DNA from: Paraglaciecola sp. | Lineage (GTDB): Bacteria; Pseudomonadota; Gammaproteobacteria; Enterobacterales; Alteromonadaceae | Direction of reading: 5' to 3' | Assembly: GCF_030730205.1 (NCBI RefSeq) | Contig: NZ_JANQVQ010000045.1 | Span: 1 to 63,192 of the forward strand | Length of the DNA stretch: 63,192 bases | In this document: positions 26,539-35,636 of the stretch, in pieces | Layout: the number at the start of each line of letters is the position of its first letter | Numbering within the stretch: the stretch's first letter is position 1 | Made by a program: the position numbers and the translations under genes | The notes under the pieces: generated by a model | Databases searched by the model: none | The model's input: only the letters and a program-made list of their open reading frames with translations | Told to the model about the DNA's origin: nothing

Positions 26539-28488
26539 ATGAAAAACCCCCCTATTGTTTGTCTCCTGTTATATATCAGTCACGGCCTAGTAGCACATGC
26601 TGGCGATATGGAAACATTGGTTGTTACTGGCACTCGTGCAGAGATATCTCAAGCACAAAGCCCTGTCAGCATTGATGTTATTAGTGCAGCACAGTTGCAG
26701 CAAGTGAGCCAAGGGACCCTAGCGAGCGCCCTAAATTATATTCCTGGCATTGTAACTAAACGCAATGCAAAAGACGGTTATACCGTGCAAATGCAAGGCT
26801 TTGATGGTGACCATGTATTAGTGTTACTGGATAGCCAACCCCTAATCTCACCAACAGGTGCGGCGGTTGACCTTGATCAAATCAGTGTGGTGGACATTGA
26901 AAGAATTGAAGTATTACGGGGCGCAGCTTCAGTGCTGTACGGTAGCTCAGCAATGGGTGGTGTCATTAATATTATTAGCCGTAAACAGCGTAAAAATCGT
27001 CTTACAATGCATTATCAAGGCAGTAGTTATGCCAACAATGCGATAGATTCAGGCGATATTGCTCATCAGCTTCAATTGGATGTCAATCAACAGTTAGGCG
27101 TATGGCACGCCAATTTAAATTTACAAAAAATCGATGACCCCGGTTTTGATTACGATGCAACAAGCCTTGCGCAAAGTGCCCCCAGCAACGATAAATCCTT
27201 TGTCAACGTTGGTTTAAGTCGCCAACTAAACGACATTACGCTAGGGCTAAAAAGTCGTTATTTAAGCGAAGATAAATATAAAGTGCGATACGCCTTACCT
27301 GGGCAAAACAGCAATATCGGGTATTTGTCGAAAGTAAATCAATGGCAACAAGATGTCAGTCTAAGCCAAGCTCAGTGGTGGAAAGTACAAGGCCGCTATA
27401 TTCAGCACAATGAAACCAGTGGCGATTCAAATGGCTTACGCGACGCAGATATTACCTTGGCAGAAATTGACAGCCAATATCAATGGAGCCTCGATTCTCT
27501 CGATTTTATCTCTGGCTTGGTACTACACCGCGATGAGCTATATCAAGAGAAACACCCTAATTCGCCAAGTGAATCAGCAACGATTGAAATAGACAATAAA
27601 AGTCGAAATAGTGTTGAAGCCTACACACAAGCAGGTTGGCAGTGGGATGAGCACTCACTATTGGCAGGTATTCGTGTTCAGCAAGATAGCGATTTTGGTT
27701 GGCATTCAGCACTGCGGATAAACAGCCTGTATAACCTAGCTAGCACCGATGACGCTCAGTGGCAATTTCGAGCCGGTGTAGGGCAAAGTTATCGAGTCCC
27801 CACCCTGAAAGAACGTTTTTACATTTTTGATCATAGCAATCTTGGTTACATGGTGCTGGGCAACCCAGAACTTCAGCCCGAAACCGCGCTCAGTAGCAAT
27901 CTCGAAGTAAGCTATCAACGAGCTTTAACTGAGCCAACCAAGCACTTATCTTTAAGCGCTAATTTACACTACAGCAAAGCCAACGATTTTATCGCAACCT
28001 TGACCGACGTTGAGGCCTCAAGCACCAGTGGATTGTTGATCTCGCGATATTACAACATCAATCAAGCTTACATAAAAGGGCTTGATTTAACAGCCAAACT
28101 TAACTGGGGCGAACTCGATTATCAGCTCAGTTACAGCTTTTTGCATGCCACAAATAACAAGAGTGAGCACCTAAGCGACAGACCTACTCACCAAATTAAA
28201 GCCAATGTGAACTGGCAACTTCCCTACGACTTCAATGCATTAGCGTATTTGGTGTATGAAAGTGGCGAATATCCCACTGCGGAGCAAGTGGGTGTTGCTA
28301 GGGATCATTGGACAAGCCTTAACCTCAATATCAGTCAACAGTTTAACCAAAATTGGCGCTGGAACGCTGGCATCGACAATGTGTTTGACAACCACCAAAA
28401 CAGCAATGCGATCGCGGCTGGCTTGTTAGATGTGAGGCCCCTTTCAAGCCGACGTATCTTTGTTGGCATGTCTTATCAATTTTATTAA
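26539..28488 (+). CDS. TonB-dependent outer-membrane receptor, probably haem
   Basis: This is a 649-residue outer-membrane receptor. After a signal peptide ending near AHAGD comes a TonB box-like ETLVVTG. The plug domain spans about residues 30-150, with LASALNYIPGIVTKRN and IERIEVLRGAASVLYGSSAMGGVINII. A 22-strand barrel follows, ending in aromatic YQFY as needed for BAM insertion. It resembles BtuB/HutA-type receptors. It heads an operon with HmuY-like, HmuT, HmuU, HmuV and HutZ proteins under a Fur-like site, which points to haem or haemoprotein. No clear Shine-Dalgarno precedes the ATG, because the Fur-like site occupies that region. Confidence 0.9.
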   Translation: MKNPPIVCLLLYISHGLVAHAGDMETLVVTGTRAEISQAQSPVSIDVISAAQLQQVSQGTLASALNYIPGIVTKRNAKDGYTVQMQGFDGDHVLVLLDSQPLISPTGAAVDLDQISVVDIERIEVLRGAASVLYGSSAMGGVINIISRKQRKNRLTMHYQGSSYANNAIDSGDIAHQLQLDVNQQLGVWHANLNLQKIDDPGFDYDATSLAQSAPSNDKSFVNVGLSRQLNDITLGLKSRYLSEDKYKVRYALPGQNSNIGYLSKVNQWQQDVSLSQAQWWKVQGRYIQHNETSGDSNGLRDADITLAEIDSQYQWSLDSLDFISGLVLHRDELYQEKHPNSPSESATIEIDNKSRNSVEAYTQAGWQWDEHSLLAGIRVQQDSDFGWHSALRINSLYNLASTDDAQWQFRAGVGQSYRVPTLKERFYIFDHSNLGYMVLGNPELQPETALSSNLEVSYQRALTEPTKHLSLSANLHYSKANDFIATLTDVEASSTSGLLISRYYNINQAYIKGLDLTAKLNWGELDYQLSYSFLHATNNKSEHLSDRPTHQIKANVNWQLPYDFNALAYLVYESGEYPTAEQVGVARDHWTSLNLNISQQFNQNWRWNAGIDNVFDNHQNSNAIAAGLLDVRPLSSRRIFVGMSYQFY

Positions 28489-28503
28489 CTACAAGGAATA
28501 CAT

Positions 28504-29622
28504 ATGAAGATCAGTTATTTAGCAAGCCTCACCTTGGTGATATTTCTCAGTGCCTGTGGGAGCTCCAACGACACAGCTGAAACACCCAATACGCCTGAGC
28601 CTGCTGATCCGGTAGTGACAGAAGGCACAATTGCTGGCCCCTTTAGCACCGGCTCAACCGGGGACCCTAAGACGGTATATTTTGATTTAGATGCGGGGCT
28701 TGTGGTTGATTTAACTGATGAGCAAGCGCGGAATGACAGCTCATGGGATGTGGCATTTAACCGCACCAAAGTGTCATTAAACAAACATGCAGACAACACC
28801 GTAGGTATGTATTTTACCGCCGTTAACAGCGATTTTTTCGCAGACGATAGCAGCCCAATAGCAGAAAAATTTATCGCCGCTAACGCTGAATCAGAATTAG
28901 CGGATTATCTGGCGATAAGTGCCAGCGACATACCTGCAGACGAAGCGTTTACTGGTGATTCTGAAGAGAATGTCATCGGCGCTAAATTTTATCATTATGA
29001 TATGACCACCCACGTGGTGAGCGCCGCTGATGACCAGTATTTTATCGTCAATTCAGATGACGCTTTTACTAAATTTAGAGTAAAAGCCCTCACCACCGCA
29101 GGACGTACCATGTCGTCAATCACCTTGGGTGTTCAGCACCAAAGTGCCTTAGACGGTCAAACTGAATTTTCTGCTGAAACCGACCTTGTGATAGACACAT
29201 CCCAATGCAGCGATGATATCTATGTGGATTTTGATCTTGGCGCCAGTTTATCGCTTAACGATGCTTGGGATATCACTTTACCCTGCGTGACCATTGACGA
29301 TGTAACAGGCGCAAATTTCTCTATTCATATTGCGCCAGACGCTACCGCCTTACGTGATACCGAAAACACTTATACTGGCATTGATAGTCAAGCCTTAGCC
29401 TTTTATGGCTTTGTGCCTGATGTTACCGAGCAACTGGCCTTTGATAGTGCACCTTGGTATCAATATGGTTTAGATGGTGGACATCTGTTGTGGTCGCAAT
29501 ACGGGGTGTATGTGATCAAAACCAACACCGCCTATTACAAACTGCAAATCACCAGCTATTACGATGAAGTAGGTACCTCTGGTAACTACAGTTTCCGTTT
29601 TGATCCGCTTGCTACGCAATAA
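28504..29622 (+). CDS. HmuY-like haem-binding lipoprotein
   Basis: This is a 372-residue lipoprotein whose lipobox LSACGS places the lipidated Cys at 18. A Thr/Pro-rich linker leads into a beta-rich body with VYFDLDAGLVVDLTDEQAR and SSWDVAFNRTKVSLN, the hallmark of HmuY-family domains. HmuY proteins of Bacteroidetes bind haem at the surface and pass it to a TonB receptor; gammaproteobacterial versions are less studied. Many candidate axial ligands (His, Met) are scattered, and I cannot name the pair. It starts 15 bases after the receptor stop. It is longer than Porphyromonas HmuY (about 216 residues), apparently with a second related segment. Confidence 0.82.
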   Translation: MKISYLASLTLVIFLSACGSSNDTAETPNTPEPADPVVTEGTIAGPFSTGSTGDPKTVYFDLDAGLVVDLTDEQARNDSSWDVAFNRTKVSLNKHADNTVGMYFTAVNSDFFADDSSPIAEKFIAANAESELADYLAISASDIPADEAFTGDSEENVIGAKFYHYDMTTHVVSAADDQYFIVNSDDAFTKFRVKALTTAGRTMSSITLGVQHQSALDGQTEFSAETDLVIDTSQCSDDIYVDFDLGASLSLNDAWDITLPCVTIDDVTGANFSIHIAPDATALRDTENTYTGIDSQALAFYGFVPDVTEQLAFDSAPWYQYGLDGGHLLWSQYGVYVIKTNTAYYKLQITSYYDEVGTSGNYSFRFDPLATQ

Positions 29623-29668
29623 ACCCTTGGCGAACCGAGGTTCGCCGTTCAACTAACACGAGTAATCT

Positions 29669-30514
29669 ATGTTCAGGACATTGTTATATTTTTTCATGTT
29701 TGTATCGGGGATAGCCCATAGCGGTCAAACTATGCGCCTTGTTAGCGCCGGTGGCAGCATCACAGAAATTATCTACACCTTAGATAAACAAGACCTTATT
29801 GTGGCAACGGATAGTACCAGTTTGTCTCCCAGTGCCGCTCGAAACCTTCCCAAACTGGGTTATTTTCGGCAATTGAGTGTTGAGGGTGTATTAAGCTTTC
29901 AACCGACTCACTTGATCGGAGCACAAGCTACCGGACCTGAAGAACTTGCCGAACAACTGCGCGCGGCAGGTGTTTCGGTAACGATTTTAGGCGAGCAACG
30001 CAACCTAGGTGGCTTATATGACATGATACGCGACGTGGCTGTATTAGTTGATGCACAAGACAAAGCACAACAGCTGATTAACGCTATTGATAAAAAGGTC
30101 GCTGCATTGAAAATTCAGGCACATGTTCTTGCTCCATCCACCGCTTTGTTTGTGATGTCCACAAGTGAAAGGGGGCTAACCGTAGCAGGTGGCAATACGG
30201 TTCCCCAGGCCTTATTTGATGATGCCGGCATTGTGAATGCTGCGGCTAATATGCAAGACTATAAGGTGATGGATAATGAGTCTATTTTACGGGCTGACCC
30301 TGACTTAATTTTTGTTGCCAGCCACAATGTTTATAGTGAGCAAGCTAGATTGGCTTTGTGCCAACACCCCGCCTTAAAAGCGACAAAGGCCGGCAAAAAC
30401 TGCAACATTACCACCATGGAAAGTAGCAGTGCGCTGGGTTTATCACCTAGGTATCCAGAGGCGCTACAAGCCATAATTGCCAAAGCTGCCTTGATAGAAA
30501 AACAGGTCGACTAA
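29669..30514 (+). CDS. hmuT: Haem ABC transporter periplasmic binding protein
   Basis: This is a 281-residue class III (TroA/BtuF-fold) binding protein. The signal peptide ends near GIAHSGQT. The first lobe starts MRLVSAGGSITEIIYTL and contains LPKLGYFRQLSVEGVLSFQPTHLIG. The long linking helix is near LGGLYDMIRDVAVLVDAQDKA. The second lobe includes TVAGGNTVPQALFDDAGIVN. It matches the HmuT/PhuT group that shuttles haem from the receptor to the inner-membrane permease. It lies between the HmuY-like gene and the permease gene, which starts two bases after its stop. Confidence 0.9.
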   Translation: MFRTLLYFFMFVSGIAHSGQTMRLVSAGGSITEIIYTLDKQDLIVATDSTSLSPSAARNLPKLGYFRQLSVEGVLSFQPTHLIGAQATGPEELAEQLRAAGVSVTILGEQRNLGGLYDMIRDVAVLVDAQDKAQQLINAIDKKVAALKIQAHVLAPSTALFVMSTSERGLTVAGGNTVPQALFDDAGIVNAAANMQDYKVMDNESILRADPDLIFVASHNVYSEQARLALCQHPALKATKAGKNCNITTMESSSALGLSPRYPEALQAIIAKAALIEKQVD

Positions 30515-30515
30515 G

Positions 30516-31604
30516 ATGCTGACCATACCAACACAGCAATTACAGTTGATTTTGCAAAAGCGCCGACAGAAGCAAGTAAAAAGCCTGTTAATCGCCACCT
30601 TGCTGGGCTTTTGCATGTTACTTGTCGGCATACAAACTGGCAGTGTTCAGCAGTCTGTATCGGTCTTGATGGATATTGTGCTACAAAAATTTCACCAACA
30701 AGCCCTTAGTCAAGAGCAAACAATTCAATGGTATATCTTTGCCGAATTGCGCGCACCGCGAATGATAATGGCCATGTTGGTGGGTGCCTTATTAGCCATG
30801 TCTGGCTGTGCTATGCAGGGTTTGGTAAGAAATCCTTTGGCAGACCCTGGCTTAATTGGTATCTCTGCTGGGGCCGCGGCGGCGGCGGCCAGTGTATTAG
30901 CAGTGACTAATCACTTTCCTGATATTGTTTTCAGTGGCTATTATCTGGTTGCGTTGGCAGCTTTTCTCGGTGCGCTACTTGCCGTATGGTTGGTCATCGT
31001 GATTGCACGAAGCCCCGCTGGCATGGCCATTTCCACTTTAATTTTAGCAGGCGTTGCTGTTAATGCCGTGGCCACTACCCATATTGGTGCCATCAGCTAT
31101 ATGGCCAATGATGATGCGCTGCGTCAAATCACCTACTGGACCATGGGCAGCCTTGGTGGCATAAACTGGTCTAAAGTCGTCTTTGTAGGCGCATTTTTCC
31201 TCCCTGTATGTTATCTGTTTTTGCACCTGCGCCAAGCACTTAATATGCTAGCCTTAGGTGAAAACGAGGCACAGTGTATGGGTCTAAATGTCAGTAAATA
31301 CAAGCGCTTAGTCTTGTGGCTTGTGGCATTTTCAGTGGCCTTAGCCACGGCATTGTGCGGTATAATCGGATTTGTTGGCTTAGTTGTACCGCATATTGCG
31401 CGCTCCTTATTTAGCGCAGACCATAAATACTTAATGCCTGCCTGCGGCGCATTGGGCGCCATCCTAATGTTGGTTGCTGACACTATTTCACGCGCGTTAT
31501 TTGCGCCAATAGAGATACCCATTGGTATCGTCACATCTGCTATTGGAGCACCTTTTTTCTTGTATTTATTAACGAGAAACAAGTCGAGAGGTGTCTATGC
31601 TTAA
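30516..31604 (+). CDS. hmuU: Haem ABC transporter permease
   Basis: This is a 362-residue FecCD-family permease with about ten membrane helices. Diagnostic segments are LRAPRMIMAMLVGALLAMSG, GLVRNPLADPGLIGISAGAA and, near the C-terminus, GFVGLVVPHIARSLFSADHK, followed by ADTISRALFAPIEIPIGIVT. It forms the haem channel with HmuV. Its start follows hmuT by two bases and its 3' end overlaps hmuV by eight bases. Confidence 0.93.
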   Translation: MLTIPTQQLQLILQKRRQKQVKSLLIATLLGFCMLLVGIQTGSVQQSVSVLMDIVLQKFHQQALSQEQTIQWYIFAELRAPRMIMAMLVGALLAMSGCAMQGLVRNPLADPGLIGISAGAAAAAASVLAVTNHFPDIVFSGYYLVALAAFLGALLAVWLVIVIARSPAGMAISTLILAGVAVNAVATTHIGAISYMANDDALRQITYWTMGSLGGINWSKVVFVGAFFLPVCYLFLHLRQALNMLALGENEAQCMGLNVSKYKRLVLWLVAFSVALATALCGIIGFVGLVVPHIARSLFSADHKYLMPACGALGAILMLVADTISRALFAPIEIPIGIVTSAIGAPFFLYLLTRNKSRGVYA

Positions 31605-32379
31605 ACTCGAAAACCTCTCTTTACATCACGGAAATACTCACTTATTAGAGGATCTATCATTGCACGTTCAAAGCGGTGATTTTGTTGCTGTGATTGGCGA
31701 AAATGGCTGTGGAAAATCCACTTTATTAAGTTGTATTGCTGGTTTACATAAGCACTATCGCGGCACACTTCTCTTTAATGGGGTGCATTTACATCAATGG
31801 CACATCAAACAATTGGCGAAGTTCCGGGCCTATGTCAATCAACATAGCCAACTGCAATTTGCTTTTCTAACCGAAGAGGTTCTGCAATTAGGCCGTGCAA
31901 ATCAGCTTGAAAGCCAACAACAAAGTAGTGCTGTTATATGTGAAATAGCAGAAATGCTCAGTATCAGCCATCTCTTTGGGAGAGATATTCGAACCTTGTC
32001 AGGCGGTGAGCGCCAACGGGTGTTTATCGCCAAAGCTTTAATTCAATTAGTGCCACAACAAAACGAAAAAATCACCAACTACAAGGATAAATTATTGTTG
32101 TTGGATGAGCCCACCTCAGCCCTCGATTTTCGTTTTCAAAAAGCCATGATGGACCTTGTGCATTCCTTTTGTCAGCAAGGCTTGGCCGTTATTTGCGTAA
32201 GCCATGACATCAATTTAGTGCTGCCATACGCAAAGGAAGTCATGTTGCTGGCAAACGGACGTTGCTTGGCGTCAGGCAGCGTCGCTCAAGTGATTACCAG
32301 CGAAAATTTGAGGCAGTGTTTTGGCATCACCCCAAGACTGATAACTCAAACTGGCGCAGCTCCTTACATTACCCATTGA
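31597..32379 (+). CDS. hmuV: Haem ABC transporter ATP-binding protein
   Basis: This is a 260-residue ABC ATPase. Walker A is GENGCGKST near residue 36. The Q-loop region contains AYVNQHSQLQF. The signature LSGGERQRVFIAKAL lies near 140-154, and Walker B is LLLLDEPTSALD. The H-loop is CVSHDIN. The frame is open to a GTG at 31591, but GAGAGG at 31585-31590 is six bases from the ATG at 31597, which I prefer. It powers HmuU in haem import. Confidence 0.93.
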   Translation: MLKLENLSLHHGNTHLLEDLSLHVQSGDFVAVIGENGCGKSTLLSCIAGLHKHYRGTLLFNGVHLHQWHIKQLAKFRAYVNQHSQLQFAFLTEEVLQLGRANQLESQQQSSAVICEIAEMLSISHLFGRDIRTLSGGERQRVFIAKALIQLVPQQNEKITNYKDKLLLLDEPTSALDFRFQKAMMDLVHSFCQQGLAVICVSHDINLVLPYAKEVMLLANGRCLASGSVAQVITSENLRQCFGITPRLITQTGAAPYITH

Positions 32380-32396
32380 TTTTTATAGGATAAGAA

Positions 32397-33128
32397 ATGA
32401 AGAACCAACATCATATTTTTAATGCTAAAACCCTTGTTCGCCAGCAACATTCGGGGGTGCTCAGTACACTTTCTGTGTCGCTACCGGGCTATCCCTTTGG
32501 CTCAATAGTGCCTTATTTTATGACGAACGAGGGCAATATCATTATCTACATCAGTCAAATAGCCCAGCATACTCGCAATATTAAAGCAGATGCTAAAGTG
32601 TCTATGACCCTATTTGATGCGCTAGAAGATGATTCTCAAGCTGCAGGTCGAGTCACCCTATTAGGCGACGCCAAGCCAGTAGATAGTGACGAGTTGATGG
32701 TGCAATATTTAGCACTTTTCCCGCAATCACAGAGCTACAAACAAACCCATGACTTTCAGCTTTACCAAATCGACGTGCAAAGGGTGCGCTTCATTGGTGG
32801 CTTCGGTCAGATATTTTGGATAAGCAAAGAAGATTGGCTAATAACAAGCACAAATTGGCAGCAAATCAGCCACGGTATTGTGGCTCATATGAATGAGGAT
32901 CATCAGGATGCGATGCGCGCTATAATCGCCCATCAATTTAACTATAAAGCCAGTTCGGTGATGATGGTTTCAAGCTTCCAAGAAGGGGCTCATATTCGCG
33001 CCGACACGCATAATTACTATCTCCCTTTTTCAGCATACTGCACTACAGCACAAGAAGTAAGACAGCAGTTAGTAGACTCAACCCAAGCAGCCAGAGCAGC
33101 CTTAGCCTCCAACTTGTGTTTGGCCTAA
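32397..33128 (+). CDS. hutZ: HugZ/HutZ haem-utilisation protein
   Basis: This is a 243-residue protein with an N-terminal split-barrel FMN-binding-like (pyridoxamine-phosphate-oxidase) domain (SGVLSTLSVSLPGYPFGS near residues 18-35) and a C-terminal DUF2470-type domain with VAHMNEDHQDAM near residue 165. HugZ/HutZ proteins bind haem and, in Helicobacter and Vibrio, take part in its degradation to release iron. Position as the last gene of a haem-import operon fits. The start is 17 bases after hmuV with GGATAAG before the ATG. A strong terminator follows. Confidence 0.9.
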   Translation: MKNQHHIFNAKTLVRQQHSGVLSTLSVSLPGYPFGSIVPYFMTNEGNIIIYISQIAQHTRNIKADAKVSMTLFDALEDDSQAAGRVTLLGDAKPVDSDELMVQYLALFPQSQSYKQTHDFQLYQIDVQRVRFIGGFGQIFWISKEDWLITSTNWQQISHGIVAHMNEDHQDAMRAIIAHQFNYKASSVMMVSSFQEGAHIRADTHNYYLPFSAYCTTAQEVRQQLVDSTQAARAALASNLCLA

Positions 33129-33138
33129 CGGCATCATC

Positions 33139-33176
33139 ACTAGGGCGAGAAGTCAGTTTCTACGCCCTAGTTTTTA
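33139..33176 (+). terminator. Intrinsic terminator of the haem operon
   Basis: ACTAGGGCG (33139-33147) pairs with CGCCCTAGT (33163-33171) around a 15-base loop and is followed by TTTT. It closes the receptor-to-hutZ unit and separates it from convergent htpX. Confidence 0.9.
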
Positions 33177-33187
33177 TTGAAAAACGA

Positions 33188-34060
33188 TTAACCCTGCTGG
33201 AGCTGCTTAATTCGCTCATCAAGCGGTGGGTGACTAGAAAACAGTTTTTGTACCTTACCCGCGCTAATTGCAAAGGCGGCCATTTCATCTGGTAAAGGGG
33301 GCGCATCTTGATTTTGTTTGAGCCGTTGTAACGCAGCAATCATGTTGTTACGACCCGCTAGCTTGGCACCGCCTGCGTCAGCGCGAAACTCACGATAGCG
33401 AGAGAACCACATCACAATCATTGAGGCAAAAATACCCAATATAATTTGTGCCACGATAGACACAATCCAAAACGCGGGGCCATGGCCTCGTTCAACTTTA
33501 AACACCACGCGGTCAACCACATGACCAATCACGCGAGACAAAAACACCACGAAGGTATTTACCACACCTTGGATGAGGGTTAAGGTCACCATATCGCCAT
33601 TCGCTACGTGGCTCACTTCATGAGCTAACACCGCTTCAATTTCATTTTTTGACATGTTGTGCAACAAGCCTGTGCTCACTGCAACCAAGGCATCATTTTT
33701 ATTCCAGCCAGTGGCAAAGGCGTTAGGGCTGGCATGATCAAAAATACCCACCTCTGGCATACCAATATTGGCACGCTCTGCCTGTAATTTTACCGTTTGC
33801 ACCAACCACCTTTCAGTTTCATTGCTGGCCTGTTTAATGACATGAACACCCATAGTGCGTTTGGCCATGAACTTAGACAGCAACAAAGAAATAATCGAGC
33901 CACTAAAACCGATGACTGCCGAATAAACCAACAAGGCTTGCAAGTCTAAATCAACGCCGTTTTGCGCTAACAAGCCCTGAAATCCAAATAAACTAAACAC
34001 CAAACTAATCAGTGCCATCACAGCAATGTTAGTGGCGAGAAACAACAGAATTCTGAACAT
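33188..34060 (-). CDS. htpX: Membrane zinc protease HtpX
   Basis: This is a 290-residue M48B metalloprotease of the normal length. Two N-terminal helices (MFRILLFLATNIAVMALISL and the LLVYSAVIGFSGSIISLLLS region) precede the soluble core. The zinc motif HEVSH is in VLAHEVSHVANGD near residue 140, and the third ligand is the Glu in FSRYREFRADAGGAKLAGR. HtpX degrades misfolded inner-membrane proteins with FtsH. C-terminal SSHPPLDERIKQL is typical. The promoter should lie in the 462-base gap upstream; Cpx or heat-shock control is known for E. coli htpX, but I cannot confirm a site here. Confidence 0.96.
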   Translation of the reverse strand: MFRILLFLATNIAVMALISLVFSLFGFQGLLAQNGVDLDLQALLVYSAVIGFSGSIISLLLSKFMAKRTMGVHVIKQASNETERWLVQTVKLQAERANIGMPEVGIFDHASPNAFATGWNKNDALVAVSTGLLHNMSKNEIEAVLAHEVSHVANGDMVTLTLIQGVVNTFVVFLSRVIGHVVDRVVFKVERGHGPAFWIVSIVAQIILGIFASMIVMWFSRYREFRADAGGAKLAGRNNMIAALQRLKQNQDAPPLPDEMAAFAISAGKVQKLFSSHPPLDERIKQLQQG

Positions 34061-34522
34061 ATTTACTCCTTAGTTGATTCCTGAGATATGGAGTTAACTG
34101 ATGTACGGCACAAGTGATTTAGAAAAATATTTTCACGTGTTGGACCCACTGCATTCAATCAGGTTTTGTCAGCACATTTAATCTGTTTTTCACCAATGTG
34201 GTATACATTGTTTACTGCAACATAGACTGTCGAGACAATGGCAGAAGTAGGGATGATAATAAGTGATAAAAACCGGTCATTCCATTCATAAAAACTGGTA
34301 TCTCCTTCTAGAAAAATTAACCACTTTTAAGTTTCGGAACTTCTATAAGCATCATTGCTTTGCTTAATACCAAGTTATCCTTACTATAAATACAGTAAGT
34401 AAACGAAGGCGCACTTACTAATGACTTTTATAAAATAACACAGTCGGTTAATTTAAATACTTAAAGTAAAGCCGGTTTTATGCTTCGGTGTAAGCAGAAG
34501 TCATATTCAAAAGGAATGTTGC
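34061..34522. other. Divergent intergenic region, htpX side and hydrolase side
   Basis: 462 bases with no convincing gene. A short inverted repeat CTTACT/AGTAAG (34380-34399) with a further ACTTACT at 34413-34419 lies about 110-140 bases before the hydrolase start. It must contain divergent promoters; no RNA gene is recognisable. Confidence 0.4.
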
Positions 34523-35506
34523 ATGAAGCTATTTTTAGTCTTTTTCTATCTGACTTTAATAAGCATATTTTGCCACGCTAATGATGGGATAAACGATTCC
34601 AGAAGCTGTTTCAGAGGATCATTTGAGAGTCACGAAAGTTGGTTCGCTTATTCAGCTACAAAAAAGAATTTTAACAAAGAGCGATTCTTAGCATACTTTC
34701 CAAAAAGTAAATTCAATGAGCGAAAAGACACATTGGAATGTGTCGATTTCACGTATCAGGTTGACGGTTTAACCATCGAAGGTTACTACCTTAAACCTAA
34801 ACAGCATGATAATAAAAAGTTACCACTTGTGATTTTTAACCGAGGCGGTAACGCTGACTTTGGGTACGTGGGTTTTAATAAAAAGATGGACTTTATTGCC
34901 GACATTGCAACGCACGGTTATGTGGTGATTGGCAGTCAATATCGTGGTGCCAGTACGCGTTTTATTCAAAATAATGGTAACGATGAGTTTGGTGGCAATG
35001 ATGTAAACGATGTTATCGCGCTCGTTACATTAGCCGAATCTATACCAAATGTTGATAGCGCTAACATTGCATTGGTTGGCTGGAGCCGTGGTGTTATGCA
35101 ATCTTATCTAGCGGCAAAAAAATTAAAAAATGTTAAGACGATAGTGGCCATTGCCGGTAACGCAGATGCAGAAAAAGCCTTAGCAATACGCCCTGAAATG
35201 GAGCGAGTTTATCAGGCCAGAATACCGGATTTTCAAAGCGACAGAGCTAACCAGCTAGCCCAACGCTCAGTAATAAAATGGGTCGATAGGCTACCAGCTG
35301 ATATGCCAATTTTATTGGTGCATGGCTCAGAAGATGAGCGCGTGAATGTTGAACAATCACTTATGTTGGCCGCAGTGTTGAGTGAACAAGCTTACCCGCA
35401 TAAATTGGTTATTTTTGCTGGCGGTAATCATGGCTTAGATAAAAATAGGTCAGAGCTGATTGAGCTGACAATCAATTGGCTGGATAACTACCTTAAACCT
35501 AAGTAG
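34523..35506 (+). CDS. Secreted alpha/beta hydrolase (prolyl-oligopeptidase-like)
   Basis: This is a 327-residue secreted hydrolase. The signal peptide MKLFLVFFYLTLISIFCHAN is followed by a short N-terminal extension. The fold starts at VDFTYQVDGLTIEGYYLKP. The nucleophile elbow is GWSRG near residue 189, the acid is probably in HGSEDERV, and the His is in GGNHGLDKN, so the triad is complete. The oxyanion turn is at NRGGNADFG. This arrangement is typical of S9/dienelactone-hydrolase relatives that cleave peptides or esters. GGAATG lies before the ATG. No operon partner is evident. Confidence 0.85.
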   Translation: MKLFLVFFYLTLISIFCHANDGINDSRSCFRGSFESHESWFAYSATKKNFNKERFLAYFPKSKFNERKDTLECVDFTYQVDGLTIEGYYLKPKQHDNKKLPLVIFNRGGNADFGYVGFNKKMDFIADIATHGYVVIGSQYRGASTRFIQNNGNDEFGGNDVNDVIALVTLAESIPNVDSANIALVGWSRGVMQSYLAAKKLKNVKTIVAIAGNADAEKALAIRPEMERVYQARIPDFQSDRANQLAQRSVIKWVDRLPADMPILLVHGSEDERVNVEQSLMLAAVLSEQAYPHKLVIFAGGNHGLDKNRSELIELTINWLDNYLKPK

Positions 35507-35636
35507 TTGGTGATGTTAACCGGCTAATTCGCTGTACCAGCAATTTTTAGTTTTTTACAAAATTTTTGTCACACATTCTTTAGTCGTCGTGCCTTTACTT
35601 TGTACCCACTCTACAACGTTAAAGGAAGACCTAGAG

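Noticed and set aside
35567-35588. TGTCACA followed by CGTC before the hydrolase-sigma pair, resembling an autoregulated ECF (ECF41-like) promoter.
   Set aside because: The spacing is about 11 bases, whereas that promoter class needs about 16, so the match is not good enough to annotate.
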